This document shows, piece by piece, positions 28,801 to 38,107 of a DNA stretch of 64,000 nucleotides (within the stretch, counting starts at the first letter, position 1; each line of letters begins with the position of its first letter). Origin of the DNA: Membranipora membranacea. Its lineage: Eukaryota; Bryozoa; Gymnolaemata; Cheilostomatida; Membraniporidae. A program made the translations under genes and the position numbers. Where the stretch lies: positions 16,678,001 through 16,742,000 of the forward strand of contig OU612073.1 in NCBI GenBank assembly GCA_914767715.1, read 5' to 3'. The notes under the pieces were generated by a model. It saw only the letters and a program-made list of their open reading frames with translations, made no database searches and was not told where the DNA came from.

Positions 28801-31800
28801 GTTTTATCTGAAACAATGGAAGTGATATGAACAGATTATATTCCCTCTAAAGGCAATCTATATTTCATCGCTATCCTCTAAACTTTGTTAGTGCTTTGAC
28901 AGTATCACAGCGCTTGGTAAGGCCTACAATATGTTATGACTGTAAAATGGTGATAAGATGAATCATTGCACAATGATGACTAGCGCTGTTTATTTAAAAT
29001 GATATCACATCCCTGATCATGATGGGAAATCCCAGGGCATGTGTCACTAAAGTACTCTACTTGTCTGGGTTTAACAGATATTTGATATGGATAGAAGTGT
29101 CGTTGTTCGCTCAGATGTCAGTTTACTGACTGGCTATGATGATCTGACAGGGCAAAGATTATAAATTGGACTAGGTGATTAACCTGACAAACCCTGGCAG
29201 GTACCTGTGTATGATCAGAGTATAGTGTGATATCACTGAGTTTGAGTAATAAGCTTGTAATAGCTCAGAAACCTAGGTAGTCAAGTCGGTGTTTTACTTT
29301 GAAATTTATCCATGAACAAGATTATAATAGAGATGATATGTATTATTCGTCTAGTGCCTGGTGCAGATATTTTACCCTACCTGGTTGTGCATTGCAGGAC
29401 TTATCCACAAACGCCTCTATTGATGAGGAGCCTGAGCATAAGCCTTCAGCACTGGTATCATGTTTAGACAATCCACAAGCCCTATCCTTAGATTCTCATG
29501 AAGACATCAGAAGCGGATGGGTACGGAGGCTCATTGCCAATTTGGTTTCCAATCAGAAAAGAGTAATTGATGGCCCCAGATTGCACTAAGTTTATATATA
29601 TGTAAGTTGAGTTGTCATAGGAAATCTGTCTGAACAGCTAGAAACAGCTAACTGTGCAGAGACGCATACTAAATGTGAGAGCTGCAGTGGGTACTAGGTT
29701 ACCTGGTAATGTGGACATCTCCGGAGTTTTGTTAGATCTGTAGAGTGTAGAGAAGAGAGAGTGACGAGAGATGCTAGCACTGGTGCTACGACGAGGAGTA
29801 TTACGCTGAAACATGATTAATCTTGTTACCTCCTTATAGTAATCCAAAGGGTTATCCGTCTAATCCAGCGAGCGGTGTAATCCTGAGACTGAGTTTTCTT
29901 TATATGTTTAGCAGCTCAGCAGTGCACAGTCGAACTGCTCTATTGAGGTCGCCTTGAATATCTGATGTCGAAATATTTCCTTCAGCGAAGCCTTGTAGGT
30001 GCTAGGCTGCTAGTATTAAATCTATCCACAGCTTATTATAAAGGTGTTGAAGATTTCTTTCAAACAGAATGTGTTGCACAAACAAGCATGACATGAATGC
30101 TGAGAGTTGCCTTGTCGAGTCAGAGCGATACAGCAGGGCTGAGTAAGTAATGATAATCCTGTAGCTAGTGACTCTGTGAGCTGATATGGTGCACCAGTTC
30201 CTCTAACGAAATGATAATATTTGAACTCTATTGTTATCAGCAGTGCAGCGACTGAATGTTTTCTATGAATCAGCTGTTCTGTCTATAATCATGAATGACA
30301 TGAGCAGGCAAGTAGCCGTTTGTTCTTGTCTATAGGTGCACCACTAGTGAAGCGTGAACTGAAGTGGTGGTTTTAAACTCAGTATTATTATTGTCTGTGA
30401 AAATCGCTATTGTTTGTGTCGCAAGTGTAATCGATTAGAAAACCATTTACCTCATTTCAAATAAAACGGTCCGGTTTGAATTACATGTAGTCGGTGTATC
30501 TCAGTACACTTTCTCCAGGATATAATTAGCTACTAAACAAAATGAGATCAAATTTTAATCCGCCTGATTTTCCTGGTAAGCTGAAAGCACAAGTGCTACA
30601 AATGAGAGTGGTTGTAATTATCCTGTTGTTTAAATCCCCTGAGAGAGCTGCAAATCTGACATCTGTAGAGGATTATCTAACCTCGTTTTTATTTTATGAA
30701 TGCTGCGTGACTTTTCAATCTCAAGCCTGCGCTGATTTTCCGCCTCTCTGCAGCGAGAGTTGACCTCCTGAAGGCGATTCTCAGTAGTGTCGATAAATAG
30801 ACCAGCCTCTACTCTACTAATCACCTCAAGAGCACTTACAAAATAATTGACAGCATTCTGTGAAGGTGTTATCCAATCGCTGTGACGCTTATTAAGTTGT
30901 GTTAGCACAGTGGGCTTCTGTTTATGAAGGAGTAGTTTGACAGGGCACAGCAGGTGCTCTTAGTCAGTTACATGGAAGCTTTGATCACTCTCTCAGCTAA
31001 TCATCTAGTAGAATAGTATTACAGACTACCCCTAGTCTGTCATATATCTAAGAGCCTGTTCAAAGCAGCAGCAGTATACCGGCTATCCTTCCTTTATCAG
31101 GATTCAGGTCATTTACTATTTATATGTATATGTCATTACACCCATAAATCATTAAAGACCTTTTACTTTCATCATTGGAATAGCTAAATCAAAGATTATA
31201 AATAAATTGGCTAAATCACCAGTATTATTGTAAATGGAAGAGCAATGATTTGTCTGTCGTAACAATTAATAAGAAAAAAATGTTGCTCAATGATCAAATC
31301 ATTGACATAACACTACATTTGTTTAATTCGTCAAAGTCCTGCTATACTGATACATTACCATCATGATATATAACTGTTTTAAATTGCTGTTAAAGAATAT
31401 GGTTCTATCGTCATATCATTACATTATTAAATCATTATTTCTCTACTCCATGGTTTTATCGAAAGTAGGAATGTAGATGTACGAGACATACTCCTGGTAA
31501 AACCCTCTAATAACCTCTCACTTCTAGCAGACATCAAGTGATGATTAATTATAATAAAATACCACAGGTAGATTACGAATTAAACCAGTAATACCAAACC
31601 AATGGTAAATAAGGAAATCCTCTCACTGCGTTTCCCATGATGATGAGTCATAGCAAAGGCTCTGAAGTTTCATCCCCTGGGGAGAAAGCTTTGGATCAGT
31701 TCAATGTAATACGTGTGTTGCGGAAAGAAGGTCTCTAAAAGAATCTTGAAATTTAAAATAAAGCCCCTGGGCCTAGATCAAACACTTTGCAAGTTTTACT

Positions 31801-34800
31801 TTGGCGTCTATGCCTATGAGGATGACATATGCCACAAATCATGAAGCAAACAGACCAAAGGCAAAACTATTTTCACATGGATAGGAATTAAGATTCATGA
31901 TTCATTGTGTGCATAAAATTTAACATTTTGGCATGAGACAGAATGAACCACTTCAAACCTTGGAATTAATGCCAATGACTTTTTTCTTGATGTCGGCCGA
32001 GTTAAACCTTACGCTGTCTAGTTGCTTTAACATTATTGATAACCTAAGATCCTGGATGTATTTTTATATGAGGGATATTATAAACATTGCAAAACTTCCT
32101 GGCCTTAATAACCCCACCATCAGCCATTTTTAGATTATCTCATTTCTATCTCAAACCCAAGCATGCATCTAGTGAAATGTGCAGCTGATGCTAAAATTGA
32201 CCTTCTGGTAAAAAGATTGAGTAGCTGCTCTTTACAATCTATTCATTTTTCCCGGCTGCGTCAGCAATTAACTCATAAATCATTATGAAACTACCAAAAG
32301 TTTGGTAACGGCTATTCTCTTGTATTCTCTTCCCTAACTCGCACAGCAAATGATCAGTATCAGTACGTAATTTAAATGTAAATGCAATTATAATTAAATT
32401 CCAGTTTGTCGGTTCAAAAGAAATAATACTGCTCTTGCAGATCACAGTATGCAAGACCTGTTCGAACTAGATGGACGGAAAAGTTTAGTTGAATGCGCCA
32501 GATAAACATTTATTAGGAGTTGTCTCCTTCTGGATCACAAAACACACAATTCCAAATAGAATGCCCCAGTCAGCTGATAGTTTTAGCTGTGAAGCCTGGT
32601 GGTCTTCTTTCTAATTAATAAAATGCTTTGTTGGTAATTTTAAAAATTGATAACACAGATTCGACAATGACTTGCTGAAGAAAATTTGAAAGCGATTACT
32701 AGTCAAGTCATCGATATATAAATTTTTGTCTTACGTGTCTCCATAACTTTGCTCAGCAAATACAATGGTGATATATATTGTTATCGTAGTGTCTCATTTT
32801 TATTTCATTTAATTTTATTTAATCAATCATCACGCTATCCCAAAATTGAAGAGCAGCTGATCAACTCTTCAACTTCAACTCTCAACTGGTTGGCTTCTGG
32901 GCGGGAAGCTCATCAAGACATCAGTATTATCAGATTAGCTTTTAGTACGAGTTTTAATGTCAATGAGACTCTATTCCTGCCGTTGCCACGTTATTTTGAG
33001 CAGATGAATGGCAACACTTTGTTTTTGTGGCCATTTGCATTAAAAAGTTTGCGGCAAGGAAATACCTTCACCATACCTCATATATTTCATTAGGCATATG
33101 ACTGAGTTGACTAGCTGAGCGAGGAAATTCTCAAAATGAAAACATGAGCCAACAACATAACCCTTTCCAAAGTTTTTAACATGGATCATCAAACTTCCCC
33201 TCCTCACTCACCATAGTGTGAAATGCTTCTTGTCATCATGAATGATACTCTCTTATTTCTGGCAACGCTGGCGGCCGGAGATTCCACATTGCGTGATGAT
33301 GTAGAGTTCACAGAAATACTCCGGCGAAATCTAGCAGTCATGATTACAGCATGGGGTGTGTTATAAATTGAAGTGGTTTATATGTCTATGTCTTTAGATA
33401 ATAATGACAATTTGTCTATGGTCTGAAGTATTTTAGATTCTGCTGCTATTTTTCATCTGATGCCTCCCAAGATAATCCTGCGAGCTATAGCTTGATCTGG
33501 TGTAAGTTAGTAGTTATTCCTCACACTTATTTTAACTATTTCTGCTACTTGATAGTCACCAAAGTTGATTTGGCAGCCTCAACTTCTCCAAAAGCTTTTT
33601 TTAGTTGTCAAAGCACGCGTCTATCAATTAAACCTTTTCTCCTCTCTGCTCGGGACTGTCCACAATAAGTAGATATCCAGATATTACTGCACCGTGTAGA
33701 TTACTTATCGCTCTTGTGATAATTTTAAGTATCCTCTAACTGACACCGTTTTTAGAATATGTATAGCGATCAACTGTAGCTCAAAATATCCACACAGTTA
33801 ACAGGCTACCCTCTTGACTGTCGACGCACAAACAGCTTGGCTGTGGATATTCCTGTCACAAACACTGTTTTTTGCTGGTACTGCTATGATTTGATTAAGT
33901 ACTCAAGCGCTTCCGAGTATCATTCAGATCGTTTTTAAAAAGGATGTCGAATATTTACAATTATCGGCACTCACGTCAGTATGAAAGCTCTGTAGGAGAT
34001 GTCCCGGTGGACCTTATTGTCGGAGAAATCATTGAAATCCCACTCTAAGTATATTTACCATAGTTTACCCACATTCTATAATCTGCTGACAATTACAAAT
34101 AATCCACAGCGCGACGTCAGTAATGATTATCCGAAAAGCAGCTTGCGAGAAGCTGCACCTTTCTATCTTCTCTCTCGGTAGTTAATCCAATATTGACTCG
34201 AATGAGTCTCGACAGCGACTCAAGTCGTTACAAGGGTGCAGTAATATTTCCTACTATGCCAATTATACACCCATGTTGCAATTAGAAAGCTCATGAATTT
34301 TTAGAGCATCACAATTTGTGTGCCTACGAGCAGATCAATACTAATGCAGTATTCAGTTTATTTTCTGATATGGATTTTTGTGGAAACTCGAGGGTTGTTC
34401 AGGCCCCACAGATGCTATTAATAAATAATAAAATTGATCTTGCATTCTAATTAATCTGTGCAGTTCCTATTATGTAATAGCCTGTACAGAGGTCTGGATT
34501 ACAGGTGTAGGGACGAAGAAGGTCTAATAGTGATGACCTTATCTTTTGTATCAAAATACTTCTTTTTTTTCTCACATATTGTTGCTTATATTTCAATGAC
34601 TGGTGTTGAAGATACATCTTTGTCTTTTATAACACATCATCAAACAATACCGCTCTTTATGAGTACCGCTGTCTGCAATGAAACTAAAGTCCCCTGGGGT
34701 GCACATGTTTGGATGTTTGAACCAGTGAAAACACCATTTGTGAGTTTTGCTCCATTCATACATTCTTATGCTAATAGTTGCAGATGCGTAGTGATAGAGG

Positions 34801-35857
34801 TTGCTTCAAGAATGAAACATCAAAACTTCATGTCCATAGATATTTCCGTTCAAAGAATCCTGTAAGCCAGGATCAGACAACTCTTACATATTGTGCTTCC
34901 TCGATTTTCCAGTAGGAAGGGGTAAAACTTTGAATATGTAACAGTGTATTCGTTGTAAAGGCTTTTTCTCATTTCTTTATGCAATGTCTTTAACATTTCA
35001 CAGTTTTTCTCATCTCTTTTCTGATACAACGACATACATAGGACAGGCAAATTATTTCATTAAAAACTGAACAACAGTTATCCTCCCTTCACAACCCTGA
35101 CCTATTGACCTATGGTCCTACATGTCTAGCCGAATATGACTATATCCGCAAATGTACGATTGGTCATCAAAAGATTTTCCATTTTTTGACTGATAGATTT
35201 TTGTTATCATCATGACAGTAGTGAGTAGGAGTAGATCGACCATGAAGCTGATAAGGAGTTAACTCCAACAGTTGGATGGAATCAATTCTGAATTTAACAC
35301 ATCCCTGTGCCACCGCTTCTCATCATAAACTAATGGCTAAAACTTTGCTAGAGACATGGTATAAGATTTTATTGTATGGATCAGGTACTCACCATATATT
35401 TGAGTTTCTAGGCTGATGTCAGCAGTCTTGATCAGCATGTTAGCTTCTACAGAGCTGTTCCTCCTCATCTTCTGCCTCTCATACTTGATCTCTATAGAAT
35501 TCCGCTCCTTCCTCTTGAACAATCTTCCTACTGCACTGCTGCTGCTTTTATTAGAGATCAGAGACATGGTGGAGCCCATATCATAAGCAGATCTCTCAAT
35601 AGTAGAGTTAGTGAGTAGCCTGCTCTCTTCGAGTGCAGAGTTGATACGTGGTTTACTTTCCTCGATTGTAGACTTTGTGCGAGGTTTGGTACTCAGTTTA
35701 GCCTGTGACTCATCCATGTCGTAGATATTTACCGGCTCTGACATCTTGCGTCTGGGAGGCTTGGTTAGAGTAGTGGAGATCTGCACAGGTGGCTCCGGTA
35801 GTAATGGGCAGAAAGAGCCTCTCCGCTTTTTCGAAAATACAGGCATCTTTTCTACTC
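4750..35857 (-). CDS. LIM-domain protein with Ser-rich flanks (7-exon model)
   Basis: A gene assembled by splice signals and phase. Exons in transcript order are 35857-35393, 24388-24287, 23110-22999, 16316-16278, 11980-11945, 6902-6723 and 4831-4750. Junction phases are 1, 1, 2, 2, 2 and 2. From the ATG at 35,846 the model has 334 codons plus a stop. Residues 1-185 or so are Ser/Lys/Arg-rich and probably disordered. A single LIM domain follows, with ligands C-x2-C-x17-H-x2-C-x2-C-x2-C-x19-C-x2-C, then a Ser/Pro-rich tail. LIM domains bind two zinc ions and mediate protein contacts, often at actin or adhesion sites. The layout recalls single-LIM cytoskeletal proteins (LMO7, sciellin, ZNF185 or EPLIN classes), but I cannot assign an orthologue. 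The middle exons are the best supported. The last exon is weak, and exons may be missing from the long introns. Confidence 0.6.
4832..4994. promoter_or_regulatory. Possible divergent promoter region
   Basis: 163 bases lie between a plus-strand ATG (4,995) and a minus-strand exon edge and ATG (4,831-4,829). The flanking stretch 4,760-4,860 holds several CpG dinucleotides, unlike most of this AT-rich window. No TATA box or defined site is visible. This reading fails if the minus exon is the internal last exon of the LIM gene. Confidence 0.2.
4995..5067 (+). CDS. Candidate first coding exon of a plus-strand gene
   Basis: An ATG at 4,995 (A at -3) opens 24 codons, MSTRSDINLPIVSDSKVSVS then SDTN, ending at AACG|gtgagt in phase 1. 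An alternative donor TTCA|gtgagt lies 20 bases earlier. No downstream exon could be chained with confidence. The plus-strand frame at 6.65-6.93 kb fits the phase but is better explained as the complement of a minus-strand exon. Product unknown. Confidence 0.3.
5068..6722. other. Intron or intergenic, nothing recognised
   Basis: Lies between the 5.0-kb plus-strand exon candidate and the Ser-rich minus-strand exon. No repeat or convincing coding stretch seen. Confidence 0.5.
6723..6902 (-). CDS. Ser/Pro-rich exon after the LIM domain
   Basis: A 180-nt exon. Acceptor is gacgcag|C and the strong donor is CTCAC|gtaagt. It is phase 2 on both sides, so it joins the LIM mini-exon in frame. It encodes 59 residues such as SGTSEFVFSRTGSILGSSSQ, LNRAPSPKPPMKSG and SHTRSKSTSGFLGLKL, a typical disordered, phosphorylatable segment. 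The opposite strand is also open for 100 codons here, but lacks good splice signals at its 3' end and looks like a shadow. Confidence 0.55.
6903..11944. other. LIM gene intron, mostly featureless
   Basis: A minus-strand open frame at 8,450-8,812 (120 codons) has an internal acceptor and donor but only in phase 0, which does not fit the flanking phase-2 exons. Overlapping plus-strand frames lie near 10.0-10.4 kb. Nothing else seen. Confidence 0.5.
10164..10427 (+). CDS. Weak ORF, unknown
   Basis: 87 codons on the plus strand with a protein-like middle (WKCTGKVTCQFANGPARQYL, then FELVLHDTRGKAILEKYEF). It overlaps another open frame of 79 codons, and no splice context was found. It might be a decayed coding fragment. 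Confidence 0.15.
   Translation: MPANCQLTSDISYLSISEITMLPNYIAKLWKCTGKVTCQFANGPARQYLFELVLHDTRGKAILEKYEFSSLITTTPISNQVGNQVIL
11945..11980 (-). CDS. LIM domain, last-ligand mini-exon
   Basis: A 36-nt exon, phase 2 to phase 2, encoding RQYNTIFCNIC with a shared Ser before and Leu after. It provides the seventh and eighth ligands (C-x2-C) 19 residues after the sixth, within the normal 16-21 range. The acceptor is aacaccacag. The donor TGTCT|gtgaag is only moderate. If it were not used, translation would stop one codon later (TGA), leaving the LIM domain at the C-terminus. Use of the donor gives the correct phase for the 6.7-kb exon. Confidence 0.5.
12480..12493. repeat. Target-site duplication, left copy
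   Basis: ATAACCAAATATAT, identical to 12,723-12,736. The last two bases double as the first two bases (AT) of the U2-like head, so the true boundary is ambiguous by two bases. Confidence 0.8.
12494..12722 (+). mobile_element. U2 snRNA-headed retroposed element (SINE-like)
   Basis: The insert opens with the 5' end of U2 snRNA: ATCGCTTCTCGGCC, then TTGGCTAAGATCAA (about 30 nt with one difference from the metazoan consensus as I remember it). The U2 branch-site pairing region (GTAGTA) and the Sm site do not follow. Further on, GCAGCTCGCTGC and ACTCACGATTGA loosely resemble U2 stem-loop III and its 3' flank. The body is flanked by a perfect 14-bp direct repeat, ATAACCAAATATAT, at 12,480-12,493 and 12,723-12,736, as left by LINE-type target-primed insertion. 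There is no poly(A) tail. It sits in an intron of the LIM gene model. Confidence 0.8.
12723..12736. repeat. Target-site duplication, right copy
   Basis: ATAACCAAATATAT, the second copy of the 14-bp duplication flanking the U2-headed element. Confidence 0.8.
14324..14351. repeat. TC microsatellite
   Basis: An imperfect CT/TC dinucleotide run, with CCTCTCTCTCCC interruptions at its left end. It lies in a LIM gene intron. Confidence 0.9.
16278..16316 (-). CDS. LIM domain, central mini-exon
   Basis: A 39-nt exon between a good acceptor (tttttgtag|G) and donor (TTAG|gtgagt), phase 2 to phase 2. Read in the frame set by the previous exon it gives T-CDVVLNPKTYPI. This supplies the sixth ligand of the LIM domain at the required C-x2-C spacing (FKC-NTC). 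The two other frames either end in TAG or give no LIM match. Confidence 0.65.
   Translation of the reverse strand: MRRCAEPEDLSN
22701..22806. repeat. Degenerate 18-bp minisatellite
   Basis: About six units of GGTCCCCTGTCCCCACCA-like sequence, 17-19 bp each. On the minus strand it reads as a loose six-residue repeat (GTGDLE, GTEDLV, GTGHLV), but no splice sites support coding. It lies in the LIM gene intron between the 16.3- and 23.0-kb exons. Confidence 0.8.
22921..22953. repeat. Poly-C tracts
   Basis: Two C runs (about 9 and 13-14) within 33 bases. Similar G or C homopolymers lie at 24,431-24,443, 43,799-43,812 and 50,752-50,762. Length-variable sequencing is likely at all of these. Confidence 0.9.
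22999..23110 (-). CDS. LIM domain, first finger exon
   Basis: A 112-nt exon. Acceptor is ttgatag|ATC and donor is AACAC|gtgagt (phase 2). It encodes the first LIM zinc finger and the start of the second: DKCPVC, then 17 residues including DKVKWGRLSYH, then QICFKCNT. C-x2-C-x17-H-x2-C-x2-C fits the LIM consensus. The Trp-Gly and Phe-Lys-Cys positions are also typical of LIM domains. Confidence 0.75.
23503..23561. repeat. 59-nt hairpin, miRNA-precursor-like
   Basis: The arms GTAGAACATCTGTAAAAACC and GGTATTTACAGATGTTCTAC (21 bp, one mismatch) surround a 17-base loop. Size and pairing are those of a miRNA precursor, but a tiny foldback element is equally possible. It lies in the LIM gene intron between the 23.0- and 24.3-kb exons. 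Confidence 0.7.
24287..24388 (-). CDS. Ser/Lys-rich exon of the LIM gene
   Basis: A 102-nt exon. Acceptor is gttacag|AAG and donor is ATCG|gtgagt. It enters in phase 1 from the 35.4-kb exon and leaves in phase 1 into the LIM exon. It encodes GAVSNNGSKSKSNSTKDSLF then SRESRLRCSTGSI. The composition matches the upstream exon. It is separated from that exon by an 11-kb intron, in which a foldback element ends about 85 bp from this acceptor. Confidence 0.6.
24474..24601. mobile_element. Near-palindromic foldback element (MITE-like)
   Basis: 128 bp with TA at both ends. Outer arms start TAGATCAAGTTTAATC and, in complement, TAGACCAAGTTTGGTC. The inner arms are a perfect inverted repeat of about 24 bp (GTTGCTCCCGATCCACTGG...) around an 11-base centre. 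Same family as the 49-kb elements. It ends about 85 bp upstream of the acceptor of the 24.3-kb exon of the LIM gene. Confidence 0.75.
29398..29589 (+). CDS. Possible terminal exon, unknown protein
   Basis: After a good plus-strand acceptor (ggttgtgcattgcag), 63 codons run to TAA with a protein-like, charged composition, for example DLSTNASIDEEPEHKPSALV and GWVRRLIANLVSNQKRVIDG. No other exon could be joined to it, and no polyadenylation signal follows closely. It lies inside the long first intron of the LIM gene model on the opposite strand. I do not recognise it, and an open frame of this length can occur by chance. Confidence 0.25.
   Translation, partial: DLSTNASIDEEPEHKPSALVSCLDNPQALSLDSHEDIRSGWVRRLIANLVSNQKRVIDGPRLH
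30630..30908 (-). CDS. Open frame of unknown function
   Basis: 93 codons on the minus strand, extendable about 17 codons upstream, with a plausible acceptor (ccttcataaacag) before KPTVLTQLNK. The text is charged and partly helical (ENRLQEVNSRCREAENQRRL, IEKSRSIHKIKTRL). It cannot join the LIM gene exons in phase. It may be an exon, a retroposed fragment or chance. Confidence 0.25.
   Translation of the reverse strand: MLTQLNKRHSDWITPSQNAVNYFVSALEVISRVEAGLFIDTTENRLQEVNSRCREAENQRRLEIEKSRSIHKIKTRLDNPLQMSDLQLSQGI
35393..35857 (-). CDS. N-terminal coding exon of the LIM gene
   Basis: A 465-nt exon, the longest open exon in the left half of the window. Acceptor is ttactgcag|GAG and donor is TATG|gtgagt (phase 1). 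The first ATG in frame (35,846) has A at -3. The frame is also open upstream to the acceptor, so an earlier start is possible. The product begins MPVFSKKRRGSFCPLLPEPP and is rich in Ser, Lys, Arg and Glu. It holds a loose repeat of T/S-x-I/L-E-E/R-S-(K/R) motifs (STIEESK, SALEESR, STIERSA) about 15 residues apart and a basic patch FKRKERNSIEIKYERQKMRR. I do not recognise a domain here. Confidence 0.65.
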
Positions 35858-36562
35858 CTGCAGTAAAGAGAGAAAACAAAGATGAGTCATCCAGAAGTGT
35901 CAGCGCTCAGCTAGAAGGCAGCTTCAAATAAGGCTGATTAATCTATCTTTAGGGGCTGATGAAAGCATAATCAGTGTAGCCATAAGTCGTAAAAGGGCAG
36001 CTTGTATCAAAGTAATTGTATCAAGCGAAGGTGGTAGTCGTTAATTAATGTCGATCACCAACCTATCCAGCATAATTAAAATCATTTGGGTTGTTATTTG
36101 TCTGTGCTGACTTTTTACATGCAGTGTTTATCATTCCTAAACCCAGCTATTAGATGAGAAGCGGCTGCCTGCGGATCAGACTCACACGAAACAAGGCTGA
36201 GAGCTCACGACTGTCCTGAAAACATTATATAAAATGTCCCCGTTATTGTGACAGTGTCCAATTGCCATTGCATTTTATTTTGTACTAAGTTTTGTAGTCT
36301 TGGGCTTTCACTTTTTATCAGCTAAATTGAGAAACACAACATTATTCTTTCCTCCAAATCCCTCAGGAAAGTGACTTTGGCAGCCTGTATGATGATACAG
36401 GGGAGGATAACTCAAAATTAGAGTGTGATTCATGATTAGAGGATAGAGGAACCCATCATCCCACCCTCTCTAGAGATACAACTTTCCCTGCTCGGATGCA
36501 CAGACAGACAGATAGACAGTAGAACAAGATTGTTCTCGATGTGGACACGGAGGGATAATTAA

Positions 36563-36607
36563 AAAGCTGTGTATCAAGGCGCCTCATAAAGCTGTGTATC
36601 AAGGCGC
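36563..36607. repeat. 20-bp direct duplication
   Basis: AAAGCTGTGTATCAAGGCGC occurs at 36,563-36,582 and 36,588-36,607, with a 5-base spacer. Confidence 0.95.
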
Positions 36608-38046
36608 ACCCTACTTTTGCGATAGAGGGAACAGACTTGTTCTATAAAAAAAGAAGAGTCTCAATCTCCCTGATCTAAATATAGTGATGATTTTTGCCTT
36701 AGCCATACCTTTACCTGATGCTATAATGAGATCTAAGTGGAAATCAAAAGCGTCCATAAAGAATCCGATCTGACTCATATATTGAAAGGCTTTCAGTGAG
36801 GAAATATTTGTGTGGGGGATAAAAAGTTCCTAAGATAAAGATAAAGAGTTATCAACATTAAATGGCTCTCAAAATGACTAAGGGAGGGGGAGAGGTGTAA
36901 ACCTGGGTTATTCTGATACATCAATAAAGGTTTGATTCCATCATGACTGTGCCTAGTTCACCGCATTTTTCTATTTCTGGACAGAAGGAACTCGTTAACA
37001 ATTCCCCTTCCTAATACTCCAGTCCCTAGGCCTGATATTGTGAGGAAGGACAACTCTTGGTATGTGTGTAGGTCAATTAGATCAGAAAGGGTTAGGCGGG
37101 ATATCCACCCTTCCTGTCTAGATGAGGGCTGCTACCCTGGACAGATAATTGTAAACTCAATCAATTTCCATCCAGTATAATCCTCACAGAGATAATGACG
37201 CTCTGAAACCCCTCCAGTAGATCACACCCTAAGCCCTGTCAGATTACTGGTTATTATTATCCAGTGCTCAGAGCAACAGCTTTTACAGTAGGAGCCTGTG
37301 GCAATAAATGCCGAATTAGCAGCCTTAAAATGCTGCCGGATGAATTTTCTAACCACCCGGAGCCGGCTAGGTAGCTAGTGATTACATTATACAAGACAAT
37401 CTAAGCGATCACGCAAAGAAAAAGCCACGTCCAGCCAAATACAAGACAAAATACATGACAACAACCAAATACAACCACCAATAAGAGCCAACAGGTTGGC
37501 TAGCACTGATCATGTCTGATTCTAGATTCTAGAGAGAATTATCAGAAGTCTGAAGGCCACTTTCATAGCATTCCAAGGAGAATGGCCCGCTTTACAGTTA
37601 CAGGCCATCCCGTCCAACTACCTGGTCCATGTGGTTTCAAAAGCTTTTCAATTACACTGTTTGCTACCTTGTAGTCATAATCACCACTTAGAGCACCAAA
37701 AGTGACATCAGATCAATTAGAATGTGCGTAATATACAAGATAATAAGAGCATGATGACCCTGTGATTATCGTTCCAGCATGGGCAGTCAAACCATGCAGC
37801 TCTGTCACGGGAACCTAACCAATGTCTTAGATTTATGCCAATAAACTAGAGGGAAAGACATGACACTCACTAGCTAGATCATAGTTAACGATAACCGAAT
37901 TGGTGCAGAGCAGAGCTATAATAACCTAGTCTGAAACTTTTAATCCAGCTGTGCAGATAATTTTCAGATATTTTCCAGATAGGAATTTGGATATATTTGG
38001 ATTTTGGATATATTGATCATGATATAGATGTTGGGTGATGGTTGTT

Positions 38047-38107
38047 GGATTTGAGGTGGTTTGGTGCTGGATTTGAGGTGGTTTGGTGCTGGATTTGAGG
38101 TGGTTTG
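38047..38107. repeat. 22-bp tandem repeat
   Basis: The unit GGATTTGAGGTGGTTTGGTG(CT) occurs twice in full and once partly. Confidence 0.9.

Larger units (their letters stand above)
24602..35392. other. Long LIM gene intron
   Basis: About 11 kb between the first two coding exons of the model. It holds the two weak coding candidates near 29.4 and 30.6-30.9 kb and several open frames of up to 135 codons that look random. Missing small exons are possible. Confidence 0.5.

Noticed and set aside
24131-29400. Similar peptides FIREQDGNRD (24.2 kb, minus) and FIHEQDYNRD (29.3 kb, plus)
   Set aside because: DNA similarity covers only about 40 bases, both lie outside the exon boundaries I trust, and no longer repeat is visible. 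Probably coincidence.
32749-33093. 114-codon plus-strand ORF
   Set aside because: Contains plausible-looking text but starts with random hydrophobic sequence and has no splice context or recognised motif.
34458-34865. 135-codon plus-strand ORF
   Set aside because: No domain, no splice support and hydrophobic mixed composition. Probably random.
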